This document shows, piece after piece, positions 33,045 to 41,900 of a stretch of 43,421 nt of DNA. Source of the stretch: Cacconaster sp045642485. Its GTDB lineage: Bacteria > Bacteroidota > Bacteroidia > Bacteroidales > UBA932. The stretch spans positions 1 to 43,421 of the forward strand of contig JAZUIV010000068.1 in assembly GCA_045642485.1 (NCBI GenBank), written 5' to 3'. The notes below the pieces were generated by a model. That model made no database searches. It had not been told where the DNA came from and worked only from the letters and a program-made list of their open reading frames with translations. Both the position numbers and the translations under genes were made by a program. Positions within the stretch are counted from its first letter, which is position 1, and the number at the start of each line of letters is the position of its first letter.

Positions 33045-33080
33045 CGTCACTTGAAGCCGAAAAAACAGCCGCAAGTGACG
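33045..33080. other. Hairpin with perfect 9-bp stem in the 32855-33261 gap
   Basis: CGTCACTTG pairs with CAAGTGACG around an 18-nt loop. No U-run follows on either strand, so it is not an obvious terminator. Confidence 0.45.
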
Positions 33081-33126
33081 CAAAAATCACCCAGGAGCCC
33101 GATTTTCGTCACCTGCTCTTAAGAAT

Positions 33127-33153
33127 GTTGCGCGCCACGCGAGTGACTCGCGT
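33127..33153. repeat. 18-bp direct repeat, copy 2, overlapping a palindrome
   Basis: The second copy of GTTGCGCGCCACGCGAGT (33127-33144) runs into ACGCGAGT-G-ACTCGCGT (33137-33153), a perfect 8+8 bp inverted repeat. Confidence 0.65.
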
Positions 33154-33160
33154 ATTGCGC

Positions 33161-33203
33161 AAAGAAAAGGCAACCGCCGCTCCGAGGGCGGGGCGGCGGC
33201 TGG
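33161..33203 (-). terminator. Terminator behind fimbrillin-like lipoprotein 1
   Basis: CCGCCGC (33174-33180) pairs with GCGGCGG (33193-33199). On the minus strand the hairpin is followed by CCTTTTCTTT. Confidence 0.65.
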
Positions 33204-33261
33204 ATAGTGTGTCTTATGTTCCTACTAGGCGGTCAGGCCCGCCCGGGAAAAGGGTTACTGT

Positions 33262-36200
33262 TTAATTTGCAATGACAGTATTGACGTTGGTAACGGTTAC
33301 ATTTGTGGCCTCATCATGGGCGGTCTCGCCGTTATGATAAATTTTAGCGCACTGATTGTAGTTTACACTAGGAATGTAAAGAGTTACGTCTTTCACGACA
33401 TTGTTGCCTTCGAAGGCTATTTTGTCATTGTCTCCTTCATACACAAATGCAGCCATACCACATATGTCAAAGTCATACGCAGTTCCCCTGACTGTGGTAT
33501 TCTCTACCTTGCAATCTTTCATTGTAAGAGTCACGGTATTGGCAGATTTTTCGTCATATACTGTTCCGACAAACGGAGCCACCTTGTATGTACCCTCGAA
33601 CTGAGAATTCTTAATGGTTACATTCTCAATATTGGCATTCTGATAGACCTGTCCGCAGAACAAAGAAACGTTAAGCGTGGAAGTTACATTCTTTGCGCCG
33701 TCGAATACTATATCCTTGAAATAAGGGGTTGCACCGATATTGGCGGTACAAGCCCACCTGCTGAACATACCCTGTCCGCTGACAGTGAAGTTCTTGATTG
33801 TATGCTTTTGTCCGTCAAACAATGCAAAACCCTTTAATGCTGCATCAGCGTGCCAATCGCAGGCGTCCCAAGTCTTGCCTGTGAAGTCGATATCATTCTC
33901 AACATAGACCTTTGCGGTATAGGCAACCTTACCGGCAGCATACAAGTCGTGGAACTGGAGCAGCCCGTCTGCGTTGACTATATGATAATTTCCCTCAGAA
34001 TCCTTGCTACAGAAAGGGTAAACCTGCAACCCGCCGACAGTAACCTTGATTTTTGTCTCACCTGTGGTGCTCCTGTCATCAACCTGCCAGATGGCGTCAC
34101 CGACGACAAGAGTTGCGCTCTGAGAAGCAGCGGGGAATGCGCCTTCCGTGGTATTGCCGTCACCGACGGTTACATCATAGGCAAGAAGATTTGCGCCACA
34201 GGTCTCCTTGATGTTGAGAGGAGCTTTATTGGCTTTGTCGTCAAGGTTGACGAACTTACATCCAGACACGTTGAGAGTCCATGCGGGATCTGCAGTCCCC
34301 TCGTTATATACGTTGATATATTTGCCGTGTCCGTTGAAAGTACAATCCTTATAGGTGAGGTTGGTACCATAGTCCCACATATGATATTCGGCTTTCTCCT
34401 GGTTGAAGGTACATCCATTGAAAGTCATCTCGCCATAGCTGAAGAACAGTCCGTTGAGCGTGCAACCTTCCATCTTGATATGACCGGCATGCTGGAAACC
34501 GTGATAACTGGACTGGCCGAAGTTCATCGTCACTTTCTTGAAAGTAGCACCGTTGGGGATTGAAGCGATGCTTCCAGAACCTGTGCAGTCAAACACAACG
34601 CCTTCTTTACCTACGATTGTAACATTCTTAGGAAGATTAGGCACTTTGTATGTGTCGGCCTTTACAATGGAAACGACATCACCTGCCTCTGCAGCAGTGA
34701 TGGCCTCTGCGAGAGTCTCATAAGAGGTATCGCCAATCTTGGCAACGCCGGTTTCTCCGATAGGAGTGATTACGGCATTGGTTTTATTGGTGAATTTGTA
34801 CTTGTAGGAGTCGATGACAATATATTCGCCTTCGTGTCCTGAGTTAGGATTGTAAATGCGAAGGTCAACCGTCATTGTGGCTCCGTTGATGTTATCAGAA
34901 AGTTTGAATGCTCCGCAAGGGAAGACCTTGACGTCATTCTTGATAGCAGAGTATGTGAATGTGCTGTGACCGGAGGAGCTCATCAGTCCAAGTAGTTCAA
35001 CCTCGGTTCCTGCCGGAATGTATTGAGGAGTGGGGAAAGCCATTGAAATGCCCCAGGAAGCATAGAAGCCCCAGAGTCCGATTTCATCTTTATTGACATC
35101 TTTGTCAAGAGAAACCACGAAATCGGCATACCAATTATCATAACTTCCATCAGAGCCATCTGAATCCTTGGCTGCAAAAATATAGCAAACATCCAAGCCA
35201 TTGATGTTTCCAATTTGATTAAGTGACAATCCGTTAGAGAAATCATATACGCCACTGTAATCAGACTTCAAAACCAACCTGCCATTTTCTACTGACGGTA
35301 CAGGAATACCTGATATCACGGTGCCTGATTCATAGAACAGATTGCTGCCCAATGTTTCCTTGATAGATTGAGGTATTGCCTGAGAAAAATCAGGATCGGG
35401 ATGAACCTTGATTACGTCAGCGGTGGGAGTAGAATGGACATTTTCTGCGCCTGCACCATCGACATAGAACTCAGTACCCTTGTCTTCTGCATTCTCACCC
35501 TTGATGCCGGTCACATTCACATTTGCTGATGTACTTTCATTAGTAACGTGAACAGGAGTGGCGTTCGCATCAAGCTTCTCAATGGTAATATTAATATCCT
35601 CAGTAACAGTAGAAGGTACAGTGATACTCTCCACTGTGGATTCTCCCTGGTCGTTTTTAGAAACAACTACACTACCTTTCTTAACGGTGAGGCCGGTGAT
35701 GTGAAGGGTGGACTTTACAACGAAGGTGGTGGCGCTGGTCTTGGCCTCAACCTCGGTTGCGATACCGTTCTCACCTTCTACGTGGCTATTCTTGGCGTTG
35801 ATAGTGAGTTTGCCGTCAATCTTATGACCACGATTGTTGATGTAGATGTTAGCAGGCTCCTTGCCTACGGCCTCGGCATTGATTGTTACATCGCTATCGA
35901 TATCAGCGGCAATGTTTACCTTGTAATCTATACCGTTGTTTGATTCGAGGCTATAAGTTCCAGCTTCATTGATAGTCTTCGTATTGCAGAAGTCGAAGGG
36001 GTAGATGTTGTTGGAATAAAGCTGAGGAAGGACATATGGGCTATCGCTACCATTCTTGACATTGCCTACATAAGTCTCCATTCTTGCAACCTCGGCATCA
36101 TCTTTGGCTGCGACGATTGTGAGTTTATCATAACTACCGGCAGATACAGGAACAAAATAAGTTACATGATCCTCATTTTTGTATTTATCAGTTGACTTGA

Positions 36201-36933
36201 CTGCATCGGCGCCCTTCAGGCAAAGAGTGTATTTTGAATCTCCTGTAAGTTGACTGCTTTCAAATTTCACATTCTGTTCATTTACGCATACATAAAGATC
36301 TTTAAAAACCAGCTTCGAAGGAACGTTGATCTGAAGGATTGCGTACGCATTACTGAATTTGAAATTGTATCTAAAGTTACTAGCATCATATTCTGACTCT
36401 CCACAAGACAACGGCATATTCTCGAGAAATGCGGCCTCGGCATTGCTATTGCAATTAATAGTAATGTCTTCAACCGGATCTCCTGGTGTAACAGCGTCAC
36501 ACGCAAGAACATAGTTCTTCCAAACATCATTCTTTCCGTAATAACGGGCGGCATAGAACGCACCTGGAGCAATCCAATCAGTGGGAGGATATCCGGTAAA
36601 TTCAGTAGTCGCTTCGGAACTTGCTGCAGAAAAAACTTTAGGTTTAGTACTTTCAGATGTTGAATTCCATTCATCACTACCTTTTTTAATTATAGAGATT
36701 TGGTCACCTGAAGTCCACTTAATAAAAACTTTATCGGGATTTGATGTCTGGGCGATGATGGACACCTTGGTGGCATCATCGATTCCGCCCGGCTGGATGA
36801 TGGTGCCGGTGAAAAGAGCGGTAGTCTCGCCGGAAGGATTGACGGGCTTTATTTCTTCATTGATGGGAGCCACCTTTGTGCAGGATGCAACTATTGCAGC
36901 TACGGCAAGGATAGAATAAAAAAACTTCTTCAT
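33262..36933 (-). CDS. Giant fimbrillin-like/beta-helix lipoprotein, copy 1
   Basis: This 1223-residue surface lipoprotein has a lipobox ending at Cys18. Residues about 30-310 resemble Bacteroidales fimbrillin-type domains (FTGTI, DDATKVSI, TFSNAYAILQIN-like core). Residues about 320-425 look like a small beta-solenoid. A unique block follows (about 430-740), then the module starting AKIGDTSYETLAEAITAAEAGD with a right-handed beta-helix of short repeats (KMEGCTLNG, TFNGCTFN), and a C-terminal GLUG-like region (FDGQKHTIKNFTVSG). Such proteins are probably adhesins or surface-exposed binding proteins. The first 425 residues are nearly identical to lipoprotein 2. It lies 14 nt after the 60-residue peptide gene. 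The region is more AT-rich than the rest of the window. Confidence 0.8.
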   Translation of the reverse strand: MKKFFYSILAVAAIVASCTKVAPINEEIKPVNPSGETTALFTGTIIQPGGIDDATKVSIIAQTSNPDKVFIKWTSGDQISIIKKGSDEWNSTSESTKPKVFSAASSEATTEFTGYPPTDWIAPGAFYAARYYGKNDVWKNYVLACDAVTPGDPVEDITINCNSNAEAAFLENMPLSCGESEYDASNFRYNFKFSNAYAILQINVPSKLVFKDLYVCVNEQNVKFESSQLTGDSKYTLCLKGADAVKSTDKYKNEDHVTYFVPVSAGSYDKLTIVAAKDDAEVARMETYVGNVKNGSDSPYVLPQLYSNNIYPFDFCNTKTINEAGTYSLESNNGIDYKVNIAADIDSDVTINAEAVGKEPANIYINNRGHKIDGKLTINAKNSHVEGENGIATEVEAKTSATTFVVKSTLHITGLTVKKGSVVVSKNDQGESTVESITVPSTVTEDINITIEKLDANATPVHVTNESTSANVNVTGIKGENAEDKGTEFYVDGAGAENVHSTPTADVIKVHPDPDFSQAIPQSIKETLGSNLFYESGTVISGIPVPSVENGRLVLKSDYSGVYDFSNGLSLNQIGNINGLDVCYIFAAKDSDGSDGSYDNWYADFVVSLDKDVNKDEIGLWGFYASWGISMAFPTPQYIPAGTEVELLGLMSSSGHSTFTYSAIKNDVKVFPCGAFKLSDNINGATMTVDLRIYNPNSGHEGEYIVIDSYKYKFTNKTNAVITPIGETGVAKIGDTSYETLAEAITAAEAGDVVSIVKADTYKVPNLPKNVTIVGKEGVVFDCTGSGSIASIPNGATFKKVTMNFGQSSYHGFQHAGHIKMEGCTLNGLFFSYGEMTFNGCTFNQEKAEYHMWDYGTNLTYKDCTFNGHGKYINVYNEGTADPAWTLNVSGCKFVNLDDKANKAPLNIKETCGANLLAYDVTVGDGNTTEGAFPAASQSATLVVGDAIWQVDDRSTTGETKIKVTVGGLQVYPFCSKDSEGNYHIVNADGLLQFHDLYAAGKVAYTAKVYVENDIDFTGKTWDACDWHADAALKGFALFDGQKHTIKNFTVSGQGMFSRWACTANIGATPYFKDIVFDGAKNVTSTLNVSLFCGQVYQNANIENVTIKNSQFEGTYKVAPFVGTVYDEKSANTVTLTMKDCKVENTTVRGTAYDFDICGMAAFVYEGDNDKIAFEGNNVVKDVTLYIPSVNYNQCAKIYHNGETAHDEATNVTVTNVNTVIAN

Positions 36934-37115
36934 AACGCAAGTGATTTTTAGAACCAGCCGGCTGTAGTGTTCTGACTATAAGTCATAGTAGCCTGTGTTC
37001 CACCAACGGAACCATTCGAACTGCCCCCTACTGTAAGATCGGGGACGGGTGACGCCGCATAGAACTTGGCATTGGCCTCGTTCATTTTGATTACCTGAAA
37101 TTCAGGCGCTTCGTG
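35671..37115 (-). repeat. Duplicated segment, copy 1 (matches 41824-43267)
   Basis: The 3' part of the peptide gene and the first about 425 codons of the lipoprotein gene are nearly identical to the second copy, with essentially equal length. Similarity ends abruptly in the first codons of the peptide on one side and after GSVVV in the lipoprotein on the other. Exact borders are approximate. Confidence 0.85.
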
Positions 37116-37130
37116 AAATTTGAGCTGCAT
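36948..37130 (-). CDS. 60-residue Gly/Ser/Thr-rich peptide, copy 1
   Basis: This small protein starts at ATG 37130 (an upstream TTG is not needed) and ends 14 nt before lipoprotein 1. The N-terminal half (HEAPEFQVIKMNEANAKFYA) is charged and leader-like; the C-terminal half is rich in Gly, Ser and Thr, holds two GG pairs (TVGGSSNG and SVGGTQAT) and ends in GWF. It has no signal peptide. From memory, short proteins with an APExxVI start often stand in front of fimbrillin genes in Bacteroidales, with unknown role. It differs from copy 2 at only a few residues, mostly the first five. A RiPP-like precursor role is possible but unproven. Confidence 0.75.
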   Translation of the reverse strand: MQLKFHEAPEFQVIKMNEANAKFYAASPVPDLTVGGSSNGSVGGTQATMTYSQNTTAGWF

Positions 37131-37185
37131 ATTTAACAAAGTTTATAAGTTATTGATTAATAAGTCATATTTATCCACAAAAACA

Positions 37186-37193
37186 CCCCCCCC
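37186..37193 (-). repeat. Run of eight G in the leader of cassette 1
   Basis: The coding strand has G8 about 56-63 nt upstream of the peptide start and downstream of the likely promoter. Homopolymer tracts of this length can vary by strand slippage. Cassette 2 has no such tract. Confidence 0.6.
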
Positions 37194-37230
37194 ATTGAGT
37201 AGGGAGAGAGGTGATTCACAAAAATTTTGG

Positions 37231-37261
37231 TAAAATTACAAATAATTTCCGACAAACCAAA
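37231..37261 (-). promoter_or_regulatory. Probable promoter of peptide/lipoprotein cassette 1
   Basis: On the minus strand TTTG (37258-37261) is followed after 19 nt by TAATTTTA (37231-37238), one base off TAnnTTTG. The predicted leader is about 95 nt and includes the G8 run. Confidence 0.45.
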
Positions 37262-37410
37262 CTTTTATAAGTTCCCTTGCTTCAATTCATCCGTATTCAG
37301 ACAGGGAACCTGTAAAGAAAATCAGTTAAACAACCTCTGAAGTGTCAACTAATCTCTAGGTCATATGAATTATTTATTTTATAATATTAATACTAAAAAA
37401 AATAATTTTG

Positions 37411-37418
37411 TATATTTG
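37411..37418 (+). promoter_or_regulatory. -7 box directly in front of the HigB-like toxin start codon
   Basis: TATATTTG is a full TAnnTTTG match, 4 nt before the ATG at 37423. The toxin transcript should be leaderless or nearly so. Confidence 0.6.
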
Positions 37419-37422
37419 CAGT

Positions 37423-37716
37423 ATGAGAATTATTGCAATCAACAGTCTTCGTGAGTATTGGGAGAAACATCCCGAAACTCAGCAGCCATTGAGCGAGTGG
37501 TATGTTAAGGTCAGCAGGGCGGAGTGGGAATCGTTCAATGATATGCGGGCGGATTTCAATTCCGTGGACTATGTTGGGAATCAGCATTATGTTTTCAACA
37601 TCAAGGGCAATAATTATCGGTTGGTAGTTGCCGTGAAGTTCACGCCGAAACTGGTTTACATTCGTTTTGTGGGGACTCACGATGAATATATGAAGATTGA
37701 CGTTTCAAACATTTAA
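37423..37716 (+). CDS. higB: HigB-family toxin (mRNA interferase)
   Basis: This 97-residue protein matches the HigB toxin family, ribosome-dependent or free mRNA endonucleases: RIIAINSLREYWEKHP at the start, a basic/aromatic middle and YVFNIKGNNYRLVVAVKF followed by VYIRFVGTHDEY. The family order is toxin first, antitoxin second, as seen here. ATG 37423 is chosen over a TTG at 37408, which lies before the -7 box. The antitoxin starts 3 nt after its stop. The pair lies between the two lipoprotein cassettes. Confidence 0.9.
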   Translation: MRIIAINSLREYWEKHPETQQPLSEWYVKVSRAEWESFNDMRADFNSVDYVGNQHYVFNIKGNNYRLVVAVKFTPKLVYIRFVGTHDEYMKIDVSNI

Positions 37717-37719
37717 GCT

Positions 37720-38085
37720 ATGGCACAGATTAAAAGTAAAGAACAGTACGATGCTATCATGGCAAGGATTGATGACCTTTTCTTTGCCACTGACGAAAAC
37801 ACACCGAAAGAAGACAAGCGGCTGCTTGAACTTGATGTCCTGTCTGCAATGGTTGAAGAATATGAACAGGAACACTTTCCTATCCAGACGCCATCCTTGT
37901 CCAGCACTATTGTGGCAAGAATGAATGAACGCAACTACTCACAGAAGGAGCTGGCTTCTCTGCTTGGGATGTCGGCGCCAAGATTGTGCGACATCATCGG
38001 TGGGAAGAAAACTCCGACTTATAATCAGGCCCGGACGATTTCCAAGAAACTTGACATTGATCCGGTTATCGTCCTTGCACTTTAA
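37720..38085 (+). CDS. higA: HigA-family antitoxin with C-terminal XRE helix-turn-helix
   Basis: This 121-residue protein has an N-terminal toxin-binding region with an acidic stretch (VEEYEQEHFP) and a C-terminal helix-turn-helix (YSQKELASLLGMSAPRLCDI, then GGKKTPT). HigA proteins neutralise HigB and repress their own promoter. It is intact and coupled to higB. A short inverted repeat overlaps its stop codon. Confidence 0.9.
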   Translation: MAQIKSKEQYDAIMARIDDLFFATDENTPKEDKRLLELDVLSAMVEEYEQEHFPIQTPSLSSTIVARMNERNYSQKELASLLGMSAPRLCDIIGGKKTPTYNQARTISKKLDIDPVIVLAL

Positions 38086-38186
38086 GGACGTCCCTTAAGT
38101 TTGTGGGCACCTTACTGTCATTTATACAAGACGGATGAATGACAGTCCAACGTTACCAGATTAATAATTTTGAATTTTCCTAAATA

Positions 38187-38780
38187 TTGTACATCGGATT
38201 CGATGATGAAGAAATGCTGTCCGGAGAAATGGCATCCGCTCTCCGTGGCTATCCAGATGAGTATAAGGAGCAGGTTCTTTCTTTTGACGAGTATCTTCGT
38301 TTCAGGAATGTTAAGGCCAACGGATTTACAGAATCAGGTGCGGCTGTAATAAGGGATGAGTTCAAACGCTATTGCGTAGAGGGCGGTTTCCCAAAGGTTG
38401 TCCTGACTGACGGGAAAAGTGAGAAGACCAAGTTGCTGCAATCATATTTCAACACAATGCTGTTCAGGGATTTGATTGAACACTATAATATCAAAACCTC
38501 ACCAGCCACAGTGAAATATTTTTTGAAGAGGGTAATGGCTAACATAACCAAGCCGACGGGTGTAAACACCATCTTCAATGAGATGAAATCCGCGGGGATG
38601 AAAGTGAGCAATGATTATTTATATGACTGGTTGGATTATGCCTGCCAGATATATCTGTTCGACAGGGTTCCGAAATATTCGAAATCATATACAAAAGAAT
38701 CCCTTGTTCCGGCAAAGTATTATATGGCAGATATGGGTCTGCGCGGTTGCAATGTGCAAATGCGAAACTGCAAAAGGTAA
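38187..38780 (+). pseudogene. Remnant of an AAA/DUF4143 ATPase gene
   Basis: The 197-residue frame matches the middle and C-terminal (DUF4143) part of a common family of prokaryotic ATPases: SGEMASALRGYPDEYKEQVL, FDEYLRF, FKRYCVEGGFPKVVLTDGK, YFNTMLFRDLIEHYNIKT and YYMADMGLRG. The N-terminal P-loop ATPase half is missing, the frame begins without an ATG, and the C-terminus ends shortly after the MADMGL motif, where relatives continue for about a hundred residues. It is therefore a doubly truncated, probably non-functional relic that may mark an insertion or recombination event. Confidence 0.8.
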
Positions 38781-38824
38781 ACAAGGCCGCAGGTTACCCT
38801 TTTGAGTACGTTCGTGCGGAACGA

Positions 38825-38865
38825 ACATAAAGCAGCCGCCGCGGCGGAGGTCCGTGCGGCGGTTG
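38825..38865 (-). terminator. Terminator-like hairpin behind lipoprotein 2
   Basis: CAGCCGCCGC (38833-38842) pairs with GCGGCGGTTG (38856-38865); the minus strand continues with CTTTATGTTCG, a weak U-tract. It resembles the terminator of lipoprotein 1. A second small hairpin (GTTCGT/ACGAAC, 38810-38826) is adjacent. Confidence 0.5.
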
Positions 38866-38912
38866 GATGAGTTTTGTTCACAAGCAATTATGCCCAAGTG
38901 AGCGAAGGAAAA

Positions 38913-41900
38913 CTAGTTTTCTTGGGGTTCAGGGAAATTTATTCCTGTTCCTTCAGTCCTTGCCTTATTGTTCACGGTGCAGGCGTTTGCGCAGTAGCAA
39001 TCCCACATAGATGATGAACTCTTAGTGAATGTATTACCGGCAAATGTTGCCTCGGTAGCATTAGTCCTGACAACAACGACCCCGGCTCCAGATTTAGATC
39101 CGCTGTAAGTGGCTGTAAATACATTATCCTTGACAACTATTTTTCCTCCACTTGTGCGAACCACATAATCATGGCGGGCATTGATTGTGCTGTTTGTAAT
39201 GGTAATGACATAATCTGCATCTGTACTTTGAGAATTGATCAGAGCTTTTACTCCTGTCACTGTGCAGTTATCACAAACAATACCATAGATGTATCCGCTA
39301 TGGATATATCCGCCGTTTGTCATTGTGCAGTTGTAGAATGCAACGTCTTTTGGAGAACCTGCACTGGGTCCAGCGATGAAGGAAATATTCTCAGTTTCTG
39401 TATCGAATACAGAGAGAGAACAATTGTTGAAAGTGATATTGTGAGCATACCGAGTATCATTGGTGGGTTCAATGCCTTCAATTTCGCTCACATAAGGATC
39501 CTTCTGCTGGCAGCAATAAACGGGAGCACTTGTAATATCCGCAGCCTGGGTATAGTCAAACTTGATGCCGTTGAAGCTGATGGCTCTTGTGGCGTCATAT
39601 GAAGAACCTCCGGCCACAAGGAAGATATACGGGCTCTTGTTTCCGCTTGCCACGGGTTTAACTGTAACATCAGCACTCTCGGCGGCTTTGATAACCAGCG
39701 ACTTACCGGCATAATTCTGCCACAGTACAAGGTCGGCAGTCTCATAAGTCCCGGCAGCAAGAGTTATGGTTTTCTCACCGGCGACTTTAAGGGCATTCCA
39801 ATGCTTAATAGCAGTTTTGAGGCCATTTACATTATTCACGCTATAGTTACCCTGAGCATCAATGGTGAAATAAGGATAATAGGTAATGCCGTCAACAACA
39901 GCATAAACATCATTCTCCCAAGCAGGGTCGTCAAACATAATCAAACCACCATCAAAGAAAATTGTATTACCACTCGTTGTCGTATTATCAGGGAACAGAC
40001 CTTCGGTCGTGCAATTGTTGACAATAACGTGAGTATGCTGTATCTTGCCATCTCCATTTCCTTTGATGTTGAAGGCTGCCTTATACACTGATGACTTCAG
40101 ATTGATGAATTTACAGCTATCCGCCTTAATTTCGACACTATTAGGTTCATCTCCGTAAACATTTACGAACTTACCTTTGCTGCTGAAGGTGCAGTTTTCA
40201 AAAGTGCAAGGTGACCCGTATGTAGTCACACAATAATCTTCAGCATAGGTGTTGATAAGATTACAGTTCTTCAAATATACTAAGGTATGACCTGTTATTC
40301 TGCCGTTGATTGTACAATTCTCAACTTTGCAGTTGAAATACTGATAGTTATTTGAACCTAAGTTCCAGGTAAGATTCTTTACTGTTACAGGAGAAGTTGT
40401 TCCGTAAGATGTTACAGAACCGCCTGCAGTACGATTGAACACAACGCCTTCAACCTTTGCTTCAATTATTGAATTTGCTGGTGCTGACAGTGTCTGGACT
40501 GTATATTCTCCCGCCTTCAGGATTTCGAGGGTTTCACCGGTCTTGAGAATCTTAAGGGCATCATCGAGAGTCTTATATCCAGTTGTGCCGATTTTTGCAA
40601 CAAAGCCTTCGCGGATTCCGTAGATGTCGGTTTTCCCTTCTATTGCATAGGCTTCATAACCAGCCTTCACAGAAATCTTGGTGGGATCCTTCGCGAGGAA
40701 TGTACCATCGGTGAAACCGTCGGTGGCGTTGCCGGTAGCGTCAAATGCGAAGACACTTCCGTTTTGAGCAGCATCATTGTCAAAACCATTGTCGCGTACG
40801 ATTGAGTAAATCTCTGCGCCAACAATTTCCTGCTTTGCATCATTTACAATCTTACAGCCTTTCAGGACAACTGTAGTAGCGGCACCTGTTCCAAGACCGA
40901 TACATTTATATCCGGATTCAACTTTGTGTAGGTAGATATCCGAGAACGTGCAATTGGTAATTGTCGTAGGGCAATAAGGACGAAGTACTGCAAGCCAACC
41001 GTTCTTGCCTTCATCATTGGCTCCGCCGAAGTGAGAGTCGGTGATTGTAAGGCTCTTGCAAAAACCGAACGAACTCCAGCCGTTGACCTCACAATCCTTG
41101 ATTACAACATCATCATCGACTGAAGACTCACCGCCAAAATGAACTGCGTAGCCGTGAATGTCGAATTTACATCCGTCAAAAGTAACAAGTCCGGTTGCCT
41201 CACCATAATAGTGACCGGAACCGCGACCAGTGTATGTAATGTTCTGATACAGAACATTCTCGCCACTCTTTGTGGTACACAACGATACGCCACGGCAATC
41301 CTTGCCGTCAAGGGTCACATTCTTCAAGGTAAAATCACTTGCTTCAACGGTAATCATATTGACTGTACCAAGACCCGGATTGGCTCCACCGACTTTATAC
41401 TGATTCCAATAATCTGCATCACTTACGGCAATAGTAAAGTTGTTTCCGTCAATGGTTATGCCTTTTGATATGGTAATCTCTTTATCAAGAGCAATATTGG
41501 AGACAAGCGTAATTGTCTGTCCGGCAGTTGCGGCTGAAATAGCAGCGGCGAGAGTCTCGTACTCCGTTTCGCCTATTTTGGCAACGGTCTCCGTGGAAAC
41601 AGGAGTAACAGGACCTTTTTCTACCGTATAACTCTTTTGGGCGTCACCTACCTCATCAGGAACTACGACAACAGGAGTTTCACTATTATTTACAATCTTA
41701 ACCCTGCCATCTTCGTCGTCGCTGCTTACGCCTGAAACGTCAATCTTAATCTGCTCGGTTACATCTTGAGGGATGGTGATAGTCTCAACGTTGGCAGTCT
41801 TGTTTTGTTTTCCTTCAACAACGACGCTACCTTTCTTAACGGTGAGGCCGGTGATGGTAAGGGAGGGCTTTACTACGAAGGTGGAGTTGCTGGTCTTGGC

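Noticed and set aside
38810..38865. A transposon end marked by the GC-rich hairpins between the pseudogene and lipoprotein 2
   Set aside because: No transposase and no matching inverted end were found; the hairpins fit a terminator behind the lipoprotein gene.
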